Assembly: GCF_000471905.2 (NCBI RefSeq)
Contig: NW_006499751.1
Span: forward strand, 2,857,033 to 2,921,032
Direction of reading: 5' to 3'
DNA: 64,000 nucleotides
Origin: Amborella trichopoda
Taxonomy: Eukaryota; Streptophyta; Magnoliopsida; Amborellales; Amborellaceae
The notes below the pieces were generated by a model. It had not been told where the DNA came from. It saw nothing but the letters and a program-made list of their open reading frames with translations, and made no database searches. Each line of letters opens with the position of its first letter. The stretch's first letter is position 1. The translations under genes and the position numbers were made by a program. This document shows, one piece after another, positions 22,061 through 32,939 of the stretch.

Positions 22061-22620
22061 TTTGGGGTTGAATCCAGCAAATTACTAAGCTTTGTAGTAA
22101 GCCAAAGGGGCATTGAGGTGGACCCGTTCAAAAAACGAGCCATCAATGAAATGCCCGTGGGCTTCAAGGTCGCATATAAGCCATAAGGCGTTTTATCTCA
22201 CAACTGGCAGACAAGTGCATGCCGTTCAATATGCTCCTTACAAAGGATAATGAATGCCAAGAAGTGTATGAACAAATCAAGGAGTACCTCACCAAACCTT
22301 CCATCCTTAGTCGTCCTAGTCTTGATAAACCCATGTTCCTATATATGTCAGTGAAAGACAAGCCCATGGGGGTAATGCTCAAACAATACAATAACCATGG
22401 AAAGAACAAACGATATACTACATCAGCAAAACTATGGTGGACTACAAAATAAGATACACGGACGTGGAGAAGCACTGATTGACGCTTGTGTGGGTCATGC
22501 AGAAGTTAATACACTATCTTATCTCATATAGTTAATCTCATCTCAAAATTGATCCACTCAAGTATCTATTAGAGAGACCAGTCCTTAATGGATGTTTGGC
22601 GAAGTGGGGAATGCTATTGA
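22061..22620 (+). pseudogene. B RT connection and first RNase H (degraded)
   Basis: After KCAFGVESSKLL...GIEVDP (RT thumb) the frame is lost repeatedly. Fragments of the RNase H region appear in different frames, such as EYLTKPSILSRPSLDKPMFL at 22,279-22,338. The catalytic residues cannot be placed with confidence. Confidence 0.6.
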
Positions 22621-23334
22621 GTGAGTTCGAGAACGAATATGTTACTCAAAGATCGATCAAAGGACAAGGCATTGCTGACCACACTGCTAGATAACACTCA
22701 CGTTAACACGGATCTCCCTAATGAGAACCTTTTCACAATTGATGACTCAATTTGGGAGCTATACTTTGACAGTGTAAGGAATGAGTGTAGGTCAAGTGTA
22801 AGTATCATACTATGCTCACCTGAGAAGATTTTAATGCCAACAGTCATCAGATTGAATTTCCCATGTACCAATAACATTGTTGAATACAAAGCCTTGATAA
22901 TCGAGCTCGAGAACGCTATGGGAATGAAAATCCAACAAATACGAGTGATTGGTGATTCCTTACTCGTCAAAAACCAAGTTCAAGGGATTTTGAAGGTGAA
23001 GGAAGAAAAGCTCAAACCCTATGAAGAAAAGGTGGAAAAGATGATTCTATATTTCAAGAAAATCACCTTTCAGCATGTAACTAGGGAAAAAAAGCGGTTC
23101 GCCGATACCTTTACGACCCTTTCTTCAATGGTTGATATTCCTTTAGAAATCACCATGCCGCCATTCTACATCAGGAACAAACATGACCCTTCCCCACCAA
23201 TGATCGAAAAAGAAATAGAGCAAGAAAATGAGAACGATGGGGAAGTGTCTCTCATGGCTTCTGATGCGCTAGTCATGGCAAAACCATGGTTCCACGATGT
23301 TCTGTCCCTACTGAAAGATGGTTTACACCCCTAG
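22621..23334 (+). pseudogene. B archaeal-type RNase H (second RNase H of Tat elements)
   Basis: The uninterrupted 237-codon frame holds the extra RNase H that distinguishes Tat elements and that degrades RNA in RNA-DNA hybrids. Visible are LYFDSVRNE near residue 43 (a Gly usually following the first Asp is missing), RLNFPCTNNIVEYKALI (Glu present) and IRVIGDSLLVKNQVQG (Asp present). After residue ~150 it becomes the spacer before integrase. A3 lacks the GDS segment entirely. Confidence 0.85.
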
Positions 23335-24600
23335 GGAGCCACCAAAAAGGATAAAGAAGCCCTTCGAAGGTTTTCTATGGGATTCTTAGTAAGAGGTGAT
23401 CTCCTGTTCAAGAAATCCTTCGATGGCATCATTCTACGGTGCCTCAATTAGCCAGAAATCGATCAAGTACTAACAAAGTTACATAATGAAGGAGGTCATT
23501 CTGAAGCAGCCGCCTTAGCTCAGAAAATCAAGCGCCAAGGCTATTACTGGACCACTATGGCCGAAGATTGTTGGAAGTTCGTTAAGAGGTGTCCCAAATG
23601 TCAACTTTATGGAGACCTAATCCATGCACCGTCCGTACCACTCAACTCATCACCGCCCATATGGCCCTTTACCATGTGGGTTCTTGATGTCATCGGAATG
23701 ATCTCACCAAAAGCCTCAAACCGCCACCATTTTAAGCTACATGGTACTTCACCAAATGGATAGAGGCTGCATCATTTGTAAAAATCGAGGGACAACATGT
23801 TGCCCATTTTATAAAGAACAACATTGTATTCAGATTCAGTATTCATGAGTCAATCATTATTGACAATGGATCCAACTTCATAAACAAAAAGGTCACTAAG
23901 GTATGCAAAAAGGTTAGGATAACACAAAAATTATCCACATGTTACTGCCCTCAAAGAAATGGACAAGCAGAGGCCACGAACAAAGTACTTATCAGGGTTA
24001 TAGACAGAATAATAAAGGTGGCATAGATTGGCACAAAAAGCTAAATGACCCGCTATGGGCCTACTGGACAATCGAGAAGACTCCGAGTGACATGACCCCA
24101 TACTCATTGGTGTATGGTATGGAAGTAGTGCTACCCATTGAAGTTGAGATATTGTCTCTCCGAGTTCTTATTCACAAAAATTTAGATGAGGAACAAAAGA
24201 TCAAAGCATGAATCACTGCCCTCATTACTTTGGATGAACGACGACTACGATCAACACAAAATATCATTGCTTATCAGTGCAGAATCGAGAGGGCATACTA
24301 AAGAAACATTGTTCCCCGACAATTCAGAGAAGGGGACATGATAAGTTGTTCCCTGACAATTCAGAGAAGGGGACATGATAAGTTGTTCCCCGACAATTCA
24401 GAGAAGGGGACATGATACTCAAGAAAATCTTCTACACTCCTACAAATCCACACCCTTTAAGCAAGTTCAAACCTAATTGGGAGGGGCCATTCGTGGTTAC
24501 CCGAGTGCACGTAGGCAATTCTTACAAGATCAAAAATCAGGAGGGGTACGAACTCAATGACCCCATTCATGCTATGTATCTTAGAAAATATTACCCATAA
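23335..24600 (+). pseudogene. B integrase
   Basis: The zinc finger is complete (LHNEGGHSEA ... VKRCPKCQLY, about 23,480-23,610). The first catalytic Asp lies in WVLDVIGMI and the second in ESIIIDNGSNF (about 23,851-23,883), in a different frame. NGQAEATNKV leads to the Glu region. The tail, KFKPNWEGPFVV to YLRKYYP with TAA at 24,598-24,600, follows a 37-bp triplication that shifts the frame. Confidence 0.88.
24311..24421 (+). repeat. 37-bp triplication inside B integrase
   Basis: GTTCCCCGACAATTCAGAGA and the following 17 bases occur three times, starting at 24,311, 24,348 and 24,385, nearly identical. The 74 extra bases are not a multiple of three and move the integrase tail from one frame to another. 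Confidence 0.95.
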
Positions 24601-25555
24601 CGGGCACAAAAGTGTGATGAAAACCTGAAAAGGCATCACAAAGAAAACCAAAAAAAAAAAATTGGACGTGGTGAAAACCTGAAAAGGCATCACGGGTAAA
24701 AAAAAAAAGAATAAAAAATCTCCAAGAATGAGCTTCCAAGCAAAACATTCAAGTACAAATAAGTACTTGCCAGTTCCAACAATACTGCACAAGCAGACCC
24801 TAAGGACGAGGATTCCTCCTAAACCCTGCAGGTTCCCAACAGAGCCAACACAGAAGGATGTGGGAGGGTGACATGAATGGAAAATCGAAGTGACTTCGAT
24901 GACCCCTGGAAGAATGTTGAGACTTCTCCAAGATGGAAGCCCGGCAAGAATCCAAAGAACTCTTCATGGACCCACGAAGCACGGGATGAAAGCTCCAAAG
25001 GTAAAAGAACAATTTCGAGACTTTTGAGTTCTCACAATCCCACAAGGAAATCCTTTCATCATCTTTGGGTAAAACATAATAAAGAAAATAACTACCAAAG
25101 GGGCCACAGGTGGAAAAACTGTAAGGCGCGTCCCTTATGAAAATGCTTTTTCAATTTAATTGTTAAAATCGTCCAAAACCCTTTTAGAAAGGACATCCTC
25201 CATCACTAAAAGAGGTTAAACAGTTAATCGATCTGGCCTCGTTCTCGAAGCCAACTTCCTACTCATGTTATGAAGGCTTTAAACTAGTCCTGCACTCCAT
25301 TGTTGTATGAGTATAACTACCAACTACCACATATTGGAGATGGGTGAACCTCGCCAATGAAGATATTGGCTAGTCGGGGAGCGTTTTTCTCTCGACTGGA
25401 TCCCCTGAAGAAAAATGAGGCAAGCTCATCCCTGTGTGTGCATACGATGACCCAATAGCCAGGAATTTGAGATAAAAACCCTACAACTAAGGGACTAAAT
25501 GTGTAGGAATTCACATTGAAAAGTGTGTTCAAAGAAAGTGTTCCACTATGCTTCG
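24601..25555 (+). other. B 3' region, proximal part
   Basis: Directly after the pol stop, two units (about 24,612-24,640 and 24,665-24,700) contain GTG(ATG)AAAACCTGAAAAGGCATCAC, with complementary ends GTGATG/CATCAC in the first. The rest, to about 25,555, shows no recognisable gene or repeat. Confidence 0.6.
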
Positions 25556-25559
25556 GTTA

Positions 25560-25745
25560 ATAAAATCGCACACTTACAAGATGAACAAGGACCCCCCAAT
25601 AGGAGAATTAAAAAAAGTAAGGTTTTCAAACTCCCCAGAACAGGGGCAAATTGAAAAAGACCCCCCAACTGGGGCAAGTTGAATAAGGACCCCCCAATAG
25701 GGGCAATAAAAAAAAAATGTCTTTCAAACTTCCCAAAACAAGGGT
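25560..25745 (+). repeat. GACCCCCCAA-type degenerate repeat (B)
   Basis: Several units have the form GACCCCCCAA(T/C)(A/T)GGGGCAA plus A-rich spacers and TCAAACT(C/T)CCC. Confidence 0.6.
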
Positions 25746-25794
25746 AGAATTTCCAAGTAAAAAAATAAAATAAAAAATAAAAAAATTTCCTATG

Positions 25795-26280
25795 TGCGAC
25801 ACACCAAGTGTCGCCCAGCCTATGAAGTCGACACCACTAATGTCACCCAAATTTCTTTTGCAAAACCCTTCTGCAGCATTTTCTATATATATATATATAT
25901 ATATAATGGGCTACACGCCTAGTGTCGCCCACCATGTGAGGGCGACACTCCCCCAAATCTTTCGGCAAAAACCCCTTTTTTCCCAATTTCCCCAACTTTC
26001 ACATAAAAAAAAAAGAAAAAAAAAATTACATGGGTGACACGCCTAGTGTCGACCAAATCTTTTCATGCCCCTGCCTAAAAACACCTAATAAAAATAAAAA
26101 AAATTATGGGCGACACTCCAAGTGTCACCCATCCAAAAAACACTTAATAAAATATAAAAATAAAAATTTCTTTTGGGAGACACCAGCCGTGTCACCCAAA
26201 CTTGTGGGTAACACCACCAGTTCCACCCCGGCGACACTAGTACGGGCAACACCACTAGTGTCGCCCGAAAACATTTTCTC
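25795..26280 (+). repeat. Self-complementary GGGCGACAC/GTGTCGCCC repeat (B 3' region)
   Basis: About seven imperfect inverted units carry arms (G/T)GGCGACAC and GTGTCGCCC separated by 3-8 bases, spaced by A/T-rich sequence. They include a TA run at 25,883-25,905. A perfect version lies in the B LTR (28,227-28,249). Confidence 0.75.
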
Positions 26281-26423
26281 AAAAATTCCCCCACTCAATT
26301 TTGGGGTCATCTGGCGATCAATTTTGGTTTGATCATGCATTTTTATGACTGTTTTCAAACATTTTAATGTTCAAATATTTCAAACGCTCCTCGGTGGCAT
26401 GAGCCTAAACTGCCAACCAATTT

Positions 26424-26451
26424 NNNNNNNNNNNNNNNNNNNNNNNNNNNN
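26424..26451. other. Assembly gap (28 N)
   Basis: A run of 28 undetermined bases lies at the left edge of the tandem array that follows. Its true length may be different. Confidence 0.99.
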
Positions 26452-27140
26452 CTAATCAGAAAACGTCAAACTCGTGCGATGTAAAAGAGAAGAGATAGGA
26501 AAAACGTCAAACTCGTGTGACGTAAAAGAACCGAGGCAGGTAACGTCTAGCCTCGTATGACACAAAAGGTCGGGTGTATCTAGTTTAACGTCAAACTCTT
26601 GTGACGTAAAAGATTCGAGGCAGGTAACGCCTACCCGGTATGATGTAAAAGGTCGGGTGTATCCAGTTCAACGTCAAACTCGTGTGACGTAAAAGAGCAG
26701 AGACAGGTACTGTCTAGCCCCATATGACGTAAAAGGTTGGGTCGAGTGTATACGACATAAAAGAGCTGAGATAGGTACCGTCTAGCCTCGTATAATGTAA
26801 AAGGTCGGGTGTATCGAGTTCAACGTCACACTTGTGCGATGTAAAAGAGCTGAGGTAGGTAACGTCTAGCCATGTATGACGTAAAAGGGTTGGGTGTATT
26901 ATGTCTAACCCCGTATGACATAAAAGGTCGGGTGTATCCAGTTCAACGTCAAACTCGTGCAACATAAAAGAGCCGAGGTAGGTAACGTCTAGCCCCGTAT
27001 GACGTAGAGATCGGGTGTACTCCGTCTATTCCTGTATGACATAAAAGGTTGGGTATGTTTCATCTTGCCCCGTATTACGTAAAAGGATTGGGTGTATTTC
27101 GTCTAGCCCCATATGACGTAAAAGGATAGGGTGTATGGTC
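26452..27140 (+). repeat. ~83-bp tandem array with GACGT half-palindromes (B 3' region)
   Basis: Units contain CAACGTCAAACTCGTGTGAC then GTAAAAG, followed by TAACGTCTAGCC..GTATGACG and GGTCGGGTGTAT. Some intervals are about 83-90 bp; others are shortened to about 40 or 60. Each half carries ACGTC...GACGT arms. Low-complexity frames on either strand are by-products. Confidence 0.8.
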
Positions 27141-27875
27141 CATCACTGCATGACGCTAGACTGCTTAGAGGGCTCTATGGTTGCAGAAGTTAAAACTGCT
27201 AACCAACGTTGTTTTTCAAAATATCTTTCTCTTTTTAAAATTTTCACTATCTGTCTTGTGTTTTCAAAAACTTTAATTTCTGTGATAAAATCATAACTTG
27301 TCCTTGATCCAGGTTCTATTTCAAATATCCCTCTATTTTCAAAAATTCTAATAAGTCTTTTAAAAATGAAGGATCTTGAACACCTATATATGATGATTAC
27401 CGTATTGCTGCGATTACCACATTGTTGCCTTGTCTCTCTCTTCGGAATCGGCCAGACAAGTCTCTTCCTATAGAAAGCCTTTTCCTATAGAAAGCCTAAG
27501 GAAACCCTAAGGAAATCAAAGAAGATGTTAGGGTTAAATAATTTCAAACCGTGAAATCCCTAAAGTTAAGTGGCATGGCCAAAAAATTCAACTCTATTTT
27601 CAAGCTTGTGTAACTCACCGACATCTCACACCGAAAAACCTAGGAGGAAAATGCCCTAGGTGGGTGAGCTTGGTGAGTACAGTGACTCGGAGGGCTTAGT
27701 TGGTACACCCCCAGACCACGTGACGTCAGGAAGATATTTAAAATATCTCATTATCTTTGACGTTCACCTGCCCCTCAAAGGACAGGGAACACCAAAGTGT
27801 CTACTTCTTTGGCACTCCCTGTTCTTTGCCACTCACCTGTCCCTCAAAGGATAGGAATTGCCAAAGAGGGACAAC
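27141..27875 (+). other. B 3' region, distal part up to the LTR
   Basis: No gene is seen. A conserved-looking promoter or UTR cannot be named. The last 100 bp contain an inverted repeat (27,776-27,828) and a purine-rich CCAAAGAGGGACAAC immediately before the LTR, a plausible polypurine tract. Confidence 0.5.
27776..27828. repeat. Inverted repeat just upstream of the B LTR
   Basis: Two 22-base arms (CAAAGGACAGGGAACACCAA.. and its partner ending CTTTG) match at 18 of 22 positions around a 9-base loop. They lie ~50 bp before the LTR. Confidence 0.75.
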
Positions 27876-28226
27876 TGTAGTCACCTCATTTTAAATATGG
27901 AAAATTCTATAGTTTCCTGAATCCTTAGGACCATATTTTCCTAGTAAACCAAAATCCATAGTCCACACAGCCTACCCTGTGACCCAGAACCATCTGCTTA
28001 CCCATAACCCTGCAAACAAAATCCTGCAGACGCCCAGTTTTACCAAAAAATCCATTAAAAATAGTAAAAAAAATCATTTTTGACCCAAATTTTCTCTGAG
28101 AGCTTCACAAGAGGCTAAGGAACACACATGAAGTGGAAATTTCAAGTTTGGATCAATTTTGGTGTGAGCGACCTAGGAGTGCCGATCGGCCTAGACTAGG
28201 TGACACAAGTGGCGCCGCCCAGACTT

Positions 28227-28249
28227 GGGCGACACTACTAGTGTCGCCC
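28227..28249. repeat. Perfect 23-base palindrome in the B LTR
   Basis: Arms GGGCGACACTA and TAGTGTCGCCC are separated by a single C. It lies ~165 bp upstream of the LTR TATA box. Confidence 0.9.
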
Positions 28250-28412
28250 AACCCCTTTTGGCCCAAATAAGAAATTTTCCTTGGGGTTATGATTTCTTGC
28301 CCTTTTTGAATATTTTTTCCTTTTTGTTTGAGCGACACCTAAAAATTGGTATTTTTGGCTAGAGGATCTGTTGGTTACAAAAAGATGCCCTTCCCAACAG
28401 ATCCTTAGCCTT

Positions 28413-28418
28413 TATAAA
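28413..28418 (+). promoter_or_regulatory. TATA box of the B LTR
   Basis: TATAAA in the context TTAGCCTTTATAAACC, placed in the first quarter of the LTR as in the A LTRs. It is the likely core promoter. Confidence 0.55.
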
Positions 28419-28984
28419 CCATTTTTCGTGGCCATTCAAAAAGAGAACTTCTTGCTTCAAGAGATAAAAATATTGAAAACCTAATCTAAAAGCCCTAACC
28501 CAAAGCTTGAAAACATTAGATCTTTACGGCACAACAACCCTAATCCTAAGAAACCCTGACCATTTTCAGTCATCTCTAGGGCACAACAACCCTTTTCAAT
28601 CAGAGATTGTCTTGTCAAAATCTGAATCAGAGAGGCAAAGAGCACGTTGGTTCTAATACGAGCGAACCCTCGAAGGCTCGGGAGTCCCGGGCCATCTGAC
28701 CCAGTTTGGTATTGTTCTATTACCCATTCCTTCTTCTTCTTACTATTTTATTTAATTTTATCAGTTTATTGTTTTGAACTCGTTCTTTAATGTTTTCGAT
28801 CATGCTGGCTCTGCCATAGATCTGAGAGTGGATATACTCGTTTCTGGGCAGATCTAGCCTTAGATATGAATTCGATTTATCCCACTTTCTCTTTCACATT
28901 ATTTTTATCAATTTAAGGTGTCAAGATCCGAGAGATCTTTGTCAGAAGAACTATCCAATTTTCATCGTAAACAAGTGTGACACT

Positions 28985-29300
28985 CTCTCTCTTGTCTGTT
29001 ACGAGCGTCAGTGCATACTGTCAAGCGTGACGCCCCTTTCCTTTCTCAGTATGTCAATTCGTTGCAGGCGACAGTGCCTTTTACCTAGAGTGATGTTCAC
29101 TTCACTCTCTGTCTGTTATGCGCGGCAGTGCATACTGCCAAGCGTGATGTTCACATCTTCCTCTGTTTGTTGCACGCGGCAGCGCATACTGCCTAGCGTG
29201 ATTTTCCCTTCTTTCTCTCTGACTGTTGTGCACGGCAGTGAACACTGCTAAGCGTGATCTTTCTTCCTTCCCACTTTTTCCCTGCACGGAAGCAAACACT
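28985..29300 (+). repeat. ~57-bp tandem hairpin repeat in the B LTR
   Basis: Five to six units contain GGCAGTGCATACTGCCAAGC preceded by CT-rich spacer (copies near 29,013, 29,130, 29,184 and 29,240). The core GCAGTGCATACTGC is self-complementary. It is analogous in place and design to the 52-bp array of family A but different in sequence. Confidence 0.75.
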
Positions 29301-30396
29301 ATTGGACACGATTTCCTTTCTCTCTCATCTCCTTTTGCTCGTTTGAGGGTTGGTTGATCCTTGCACTGTCGTGCCAGTTCTGACATTGAGTAGTTTATCC
29401 GTTGTGGCGAACTAGTTATCGTGCCTGTCTAGCTGCTGTGCCAGCCTAGTCACCGTGCCAGGACAGCAGTCGTGCTCATCTTGTGGTCGAGTAGTTTAGC
29501 CGTTGTGCCGGTCTAGTTACCATGCCCATCTAACTGCCGTGCAAGACCAGTCATTATGTCAAATTAGTCATCGCACCTGTCTTGTCGTTGAGTAGTTTAG
29601 TCGTTATGTCAGTCCAATTACCATGCCCGTCTAGCTGTCGCGCCAGACTAGTCATCGCGTTAGTCTTTTCACTACGCATGTCTAGCCGTTAGGTCAAACG
29701 GCTTCATTTGAACGTTTAGCGAGAGCCAAGCTGACCTTCATCATTTCTATCATTCTTCTTCTCTCCACAAAAATCTTGTGTATTTGCCTCTGAAGAGTTG
29801 GGTGAAATCCAAACCAACCTCCATCCCACTTTTCTTTGAAGGACTAGTTGAAAGACATACTAGCCTTCAAACCGTTCTTCCTTTTCTCTGTCACTTCTTC
29901 TATCTCACCCCTTTCTTTCCTTACTATAGGATCTTACCAAAAGTCCCTCGTTAAGGAGACATCGTAAGATTGTCAAATTGACACGGACTCTCTTATGTTA
30001 TTTCTTTCACTTCTCCTCGAGTACACATGCATGTGTGTGTTCACCCTATGACAAGGTGGGGTCCTCAGACCCACTTGTCTATACTCTAATCCGTGTGTGT
30101 TTTGTAAGTAAGAAGAAAACAGGTCGAGGGAGGCGATTTCGAACCAGCCACAAGCCAGAGGGCATTCTTTGTGATCTAAGAGGGCACCCACGCGAGTAAG
30201 CCGGAGCACGTCACGGACCCACGCGAGGTGAATCCCGCCTTGTGACCCTAATTTCTCTCTCATCGGTTGGTATTCCTACCCACGTCTTCTTCACACAGCT
30301 CTTGAGAGAGCAAACTCAGGTCCTGGTCCATTTCGAACCCGAAACTATGCCACCAAGTCAACCCGACCCGGAGGGTGAGATCGAGGCACGTAACCA

Positions 30397-30756
30397 ATGT
30401 CTTTGACTTTTTTTTCTTTTTTGGTGTTCGATTCCTTTTCGAAAAGGATGATTTGTTGCTTGAGCCTTGAGGAAAACGCATCTCTTATGTAGAAGCAATT
30501 TTTCTTTTTGGATAAAGGGTCATTTCAAAGATGGTTTTGTTGTAACAGAAATTTGTACTTCCCAGAAATTTATGCTTCCCTTTATCTATGAATAAATCCT
30601 CTTTCTATTTGCCTTGAATGCTCTCTTTTTTCTATTTTAGCGTATTTTTCTCCTTGTTCCTTCTCTGTCGACTTCTCTTTCTCTTTTGGGAGGCAGGATC
30701 TGCCTTGCTTGGACTGCTCGGATGCCTACGCCTTGAGTGTGTGAGTGGTGCGAGGA
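30397..30756. other. Unassigned spacer between B and A3
   Basis: This ~360-bp T-rich segment matches neither LTR. It could be host flank of B or remnant of a lost element. No coding signal. Confidence 0.5.
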
Positions 30757-30941
30757 AATGTTTCTTTGTGTTCACTGCCTTAAACACCTCTGATCGCGAT
30801 GAAACTTGGCAGGTGGTCTTTTGAAGTGTTGATGTAACCAATTTTGGGGCCATTCTGAGAGTCGGGAATCTTCACTATTTTGTAGACTTTACTGGCTTGC
30901 TTCCAATCAGGGACCAAGGTGCTGAAAAATACGTTCAAACA
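30757..30941 (-). mobile_element. Truncated 3' LTR of A3
   Basis: On the minus strand it starts TGTTTGAACGTATTTTTCAG after GGCGGGGCAAGC and matches the first ~185 bp of the A3 5' LTR (45,652 leftward). Similarity stops at about 30,757. Confidence 0.85.
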
Positions 30942-31288
30942 GCTTGCCCCGCCGAATGTTGTGCTTCAAGAGAAGCGAGAGGGAAAATCATTCGAAAACT
31001 TTCCTTCGACTTTGACTTCTTTTTTTTCCTAGCCACAGGACCACGTGAACGCCGATGAGATTCACATAATGGTGTCACTAAGCTGCTCAAACCTAGGGAT
31101 GCATAGTTCACGGGTCCATCCGTGGAGACTTTAAGGGGAGAAGAGACATTTTTTCGGGATCTTGTTGAAGTTCTCACCCTCGTGCAAACTGTTAGTGATT
31201 CTAAAGCTGAGGATTTTGTACGGACCTCGTTAATCAGAATCAAGCCCATCTGGCAATTGAGTGCCATGTGGAGGGGCATTATTCCCAT
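30935..31288 (-). other. A3 pre-LTR open frame (counterpart of the A1 frame)
   Basis: This 117-codon frame runs into the LTR start and aligns with the 7,472-7,909 frame of A1 (VCTRVRTST, KVSTD, VARKKK). No domain is recognised. Conservation of an open frame in both copies is the only argument for coding. Confidence 0.35.
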
Positions 31289-32459
31289 TTGGTCTAGGTT
31301 CGCTTTGCTTTGGTAGGAATTGTTTGCTTTGGTAGGAATTATTTGCTGCTACACCAGGTTTGCTTTTGACCTTCAAAGTACCACTATGGGCCTCGTCTAC
31401 CGAGTCAAGTCGGGGGCAGGTTCTATTAGTCGATCCCGAAAGTCTGATTGTGTCGGCTAGATGAGCTAACGTCTCTGGTAGGTTCTCCCATGGCTTTGTC
31501 AGTTTCTTGCCATTGAAGTATTTATTTCTAGAGTATGTTTGTGACCTCGTGGGAATAATGTTCTTCCTCATGCGACTTGTCTTGCCATCTTGGTGAGTCT
31601 TCTGTCTTTCGAGTCCTTTTACAATTGGACTTAGGTTGCCGGAATATTTTCTTTGAAGCTCATATTTTTGGAGTCCTGGTACTATGATACCAGGGATTTG
31701 CTTCTTTTGAGTGAGGGCTGAAGTTGTCTGTTAAGGCGATTACTGCATCAACCTGTTTATTGGTCCAAGCATCCGTTATGGATTTTTGCTTGAACTTGGG
31801 AAGGGCGCCGTAGAGATGGTTTTCACCAACTTTTTTTTATTTTGAGGCTCTTTTACCCTAACCTTTCGGCTATCTCCACCCTTTTCATCCATTTTTACTA
31901 ACGATGCCCTTTCAGGTTTTCACCGTGCCAGGTTTTTATTCACGGAACTCTTTTACTCATAGTTTCGTGACCATGCCCATCCGTTATTTTTACTCATAGT
32001 GTTCCCTTGTTAACGTATACACCATGCTCATTATTTTTCTTTTTTCTTTTTTTTTTTGTGTGAAGGCGTGTTTAAGGTCATGCCTTTGGGACCTGTGCGA
32101 AACAATTTAACGTTATGCGACCATGATATGCACTATGGTTTAAGGTCATACAGCTGGACCGTGGTGGTGATGAATGGAAGTTTGTGGAGGCCATGGAGTG
32201 AGTATGGTGGTGGTTTGACTCACTTGGGGAAATGGCATGAGGCTACCTATGATGCATGAAATGTAAGTGGACGATGGTTTCCCACTAACTTACAAAGAGT
32301 ATGGATGGCAGGATGGTTCGTCGTTTTGTGAGCACGGGTGAGACTCACTGGTGAATGAGGAATGGTGATGAAGGTGGCGCGCGCACACTAACAAGTAGGC
32401 TTAGGGAAGGCATGCGTGAAAGTGCACGTAAAAGGCGTGTGCACGTATGTGGGGGCAAG

Positions 32460-32930
32460 TTTTAAAGGTCATACCTTCAGGACCTGTGCAAAGCAGTTTA
32501 TCGTTATGAGGCCAGAATGTGCACTATGGTTTAAAGTCATACAACTGGACCGTGGTTATGCAGTTTAAAGTCATGCAACTAGGATCATGCAGATTAAGGT
32601 CGTGCAACTAGACCTCCGCTATAGTTTAAGGTCATATAGTTCAAACGATGGTGTTGAGCCTTTTAATGTCATACAGTTAGAATGTGCACTATAGTTTAAA
32701 GTCATGTAGCTTGGACCATGGCTGTGCATTTTTAAGTCATACAGCTAGGACCGTGCAGTTTAAGGTCGTGCAACTAGACCTCCGCTACAGTTTAAGGTCG
32801 TATAGTTTTGTTTAAAGCTAGGCAGTTTAGGGTCATGCAGCACTGATCGTAATTGTGCAGTTTAGGGTCGTACAGCACGGACCAAGGTTGTGCAATTTAG
32901 GGTCAAACAGCACGGATCAAAGCTGTGCCG
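32460..32930 (-). repeat. Degenerate 96-bp-type repeats (A3)
   Basis: Phrases GGTCGTGCAACTAGACCTCC and AGTTTAAGGTCATATAGTT recur at about 32,590 and 32,770, with partial units around them. They are the complement of the A1 96-bp unit. There are fewer and more diverged copies than in A1. Confidence 0.7.
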
Positions 32931-32939
32931 CCATATAGG

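Larger units (their letters stand above)
18533..30396 (+). mobile_element. Element B: 5'-truncated Tat-type Ty3/gypsy retrotransposon
   Basis: The order is gag end, protease, G-patch-like linker, RT, RNase H, archaeal-type RNase H, integrase, ~3.3-kb 3' region, LTR. The second RNase H before integrase and the KYYP integrase end identify the Tat lineage. The 5' LTR, primer site and main gag domain are missing. The element starts inside gag directly after an A-type LTR. Many stops make it non-functional, but it retains the clearest pol motifs in the window. Confidence 0.88.
27876..30396 (+). mobile_element. 3' LTR of element B
   Basis: It starts TGTAGTCACCTCATTTTAAA, a Tat-like LTR start that resembles the start of the C LTR. 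It contains a perfect GGGCGACACTA palindrome, a TATA box, a ~57-bp repeat array, a CGTGCC/GTCTAG-rich segment and the terminal block AAGAGGGCACCCACGC shared with family A. It ends at GGCACGTAACCA. Length is about 2.5 kb. Confidence 0.7.

Noticed and set aside
26714-26965. Repetitive 83-codon minus-strand frame
   Set aside because: It is a translation of the GACGT array; no independent support.
29027-29386. Cys/Arg-rich frames in the B LTR
   Set aside because: They are translations of the 57-bp tandem repeat.
30325-30350. Possible tRNA T-arm (TTCGAACCC followed by ...GCCACCA)
   Set aside because: No acceptor, D-arm or anticodon arm can be folded around it, and homologous LTR positions lack the string.
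30618-30853. Small frames on both strands between B and A3
   Set aside because: No conservation or domain; the segment spans the truncated LTR border.
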